Below are positions 63,677-64,000 of a stretch of DNA of 64,000 bases, piece by piece (position 1 is the stretch's first letter; every line of letters starts with the position of its first letter). The position numbers and the translations under genes were made by a program. Source of the stretch: Thalassomonas sp. RHCl1 (GTDB lineage: Bacteria; Pseudomonadota; Gammaproteobacteria; Enterobacterales; Alteromonadaceae); contig NZ_CANDNZ010000018.1 of NCBI RefSeq assembly GCF_947387555.1, positions 41,355 to 105,354 of the forward strand, written 5' to 3'. The notes below the pieces were generated by a model. That model saw only the letters and a list, made by a program, of their open reading frames with translations. It had not been told where the DNA came from and did no database searches.

Positions 63677-63796
63677 TAAGATTACCGGGTATCAAAAATA
63701 CCGGGTACAGCCAATCAACAAGGCTAATCGCTTGTTTTATAAAAATATATTTTATGATTTGTTTAGGCGGAAGCCTAAAAGAATAGAAAGAAAAGA

Positions 63797-63881
63797 TGGT
63801 GGAGGGAGGTGGATTCGAACCACCGAAGGCTGAGCCGTCAGATTTACAGTCTGATCCCTTTGGCCACTCGGGAACCCCTCC
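63797..63881 (-). tRNA. tRNA-Tyr (GUA)
   Basis: 85 nt with encoded CCA. Acceptor stem GGAGGGG / CCCTCC, anticodon loop CTGTAAA with GTA, a long variable arm, and T-loop GGTTCGAATCC. The size and long variable arm fit bacterial tRNA-Tyr. It lies after the 5S gene on the same strand, with a hairpin between them. Confidence 0.95.
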
Positions 63882-63888
63882 GGACATC

Positions 63889-63915
63889 AAAAAACCAGCA
63901 GTCGCTGGTTTTTTT
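63889..63915. terminator. Bidirectional terminator between 5S rRNA and tRNA-Tyr
   Basis: Stem AAAAAACCAGC / GCTGGTTTTTT with a 4-base loop and U-runs on either strand. For leftward rRNA transcription it would end the transcript just eight bases before tRNA-Tyr. Confidence 0.8.
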
Positions 63916-63922
63916 GAATTAG

Positions 63923-64000
63923 AAGTCTAGCAATGTCCTACTCTCACATGGGACCTCCCACACTACCATCGGCGCTAACGCGTTTCACTTCTGAGTTCGG
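63923..64000 (-). rRNA. rrf: 5S ribosomal RNA, 3' part (continues beyond window)
   Basis: Read on the minus strand it gives CCGAACTCAGAAGTGAAACG, GCGCCGATGGTAGTGTGGG and GTGAGAGTAGGACATTGCTA, the standard 3' portion of bacterial 5S rRNA. The 5' part, and presumably 23S and 16S, lie right of 64000. The exact 3' end is estimated. Confidence 0.93.

Overview
The window looks like the chromosome of a marine gammaproteobacterium of the Alteromonadales, most likely the Colwelliaceae (Thalassomonas/Thalassotalea type). The basis is a large type VI secretion (T6SS) operon, PEP-CTERM proteins, a long-plug TonB receptor, a lanthipeptide-like leader ending in VAGG, a TPR-response regulator, and an rRNA operon end with tRNA-Tyr. 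The taxonomic call is inference from gene content and protein style.

Region 1 (1 to about 14.7 kb) is an accessory region, visibly more AT-rich than the rest up to about 11 kb. It holds a type I restriction-modification segment (hsdS cut by the window edge, an enlarged hsdM, a YhcG-type PD-(D/E)XK protein and a small HTH gene). It also holds two cassettes of glycine-rich membrane-active-looking protein plus small membrane protein (effector/immunity-like). A hipBA pair lies behind three operators spaced exactly 50 bp apart. Two adjacent DUF6795-like paralogs are each broken by a different lesion. A caspase-like protein and a RES-domain toxin with a convergent HTH partner complete the region.

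Region 2 (14.8 to 33 kb) has a periplasmic binding protein and a DUF350 membrane protein. It then has a five-gene set: ECF sigma factor, membrane anti-sigma-like protein, animal-type haem peroxidase, small unknown protein, and a 1080-aa TPR-CHAT protein. After these come a DUF6933-like protein, a nidogen-like PEP-CTERM protein, an EEP-fold phosphoesterase, an orphan lanthipeptide-like precursor, a TonB-dependent receptor and a 692-aa unknown protein.

Region 3 (33 to 58 kb) is the T6SS locus. A short vgrG / DUF6931-like / PAAR operon runs rightward. After a PEP-CTERM protein and a lipoprotein comes the main leftward operon: tssA-hcp-tssB-tssC-tssC2-tssE-tssF-tssG-tssH-(binding protein)-tagH-tssJ-tssK-tssL-tssM. 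Genes overlap or nearly touch, which suggests one transcript from upstream of tssA. The end of tssM is duplicated just beyond its stop. Puncture components, a 692-aa candidate cargo and the two effector/immunity-like cassettes could all feed this machine; that link is inference.

Region 4 (58 to 64 kb) is housekeeping-like: an RhlE-type DEAD-box helicase, an unknown conserved protein, a LysR regulator, a TPR-response regulator lacking its phospho-acceptor Asp, a MITE-like repeat, tRNA-Tyr, and the 3' part of a 5S rRNA gene running off the right edge on the minus strand.
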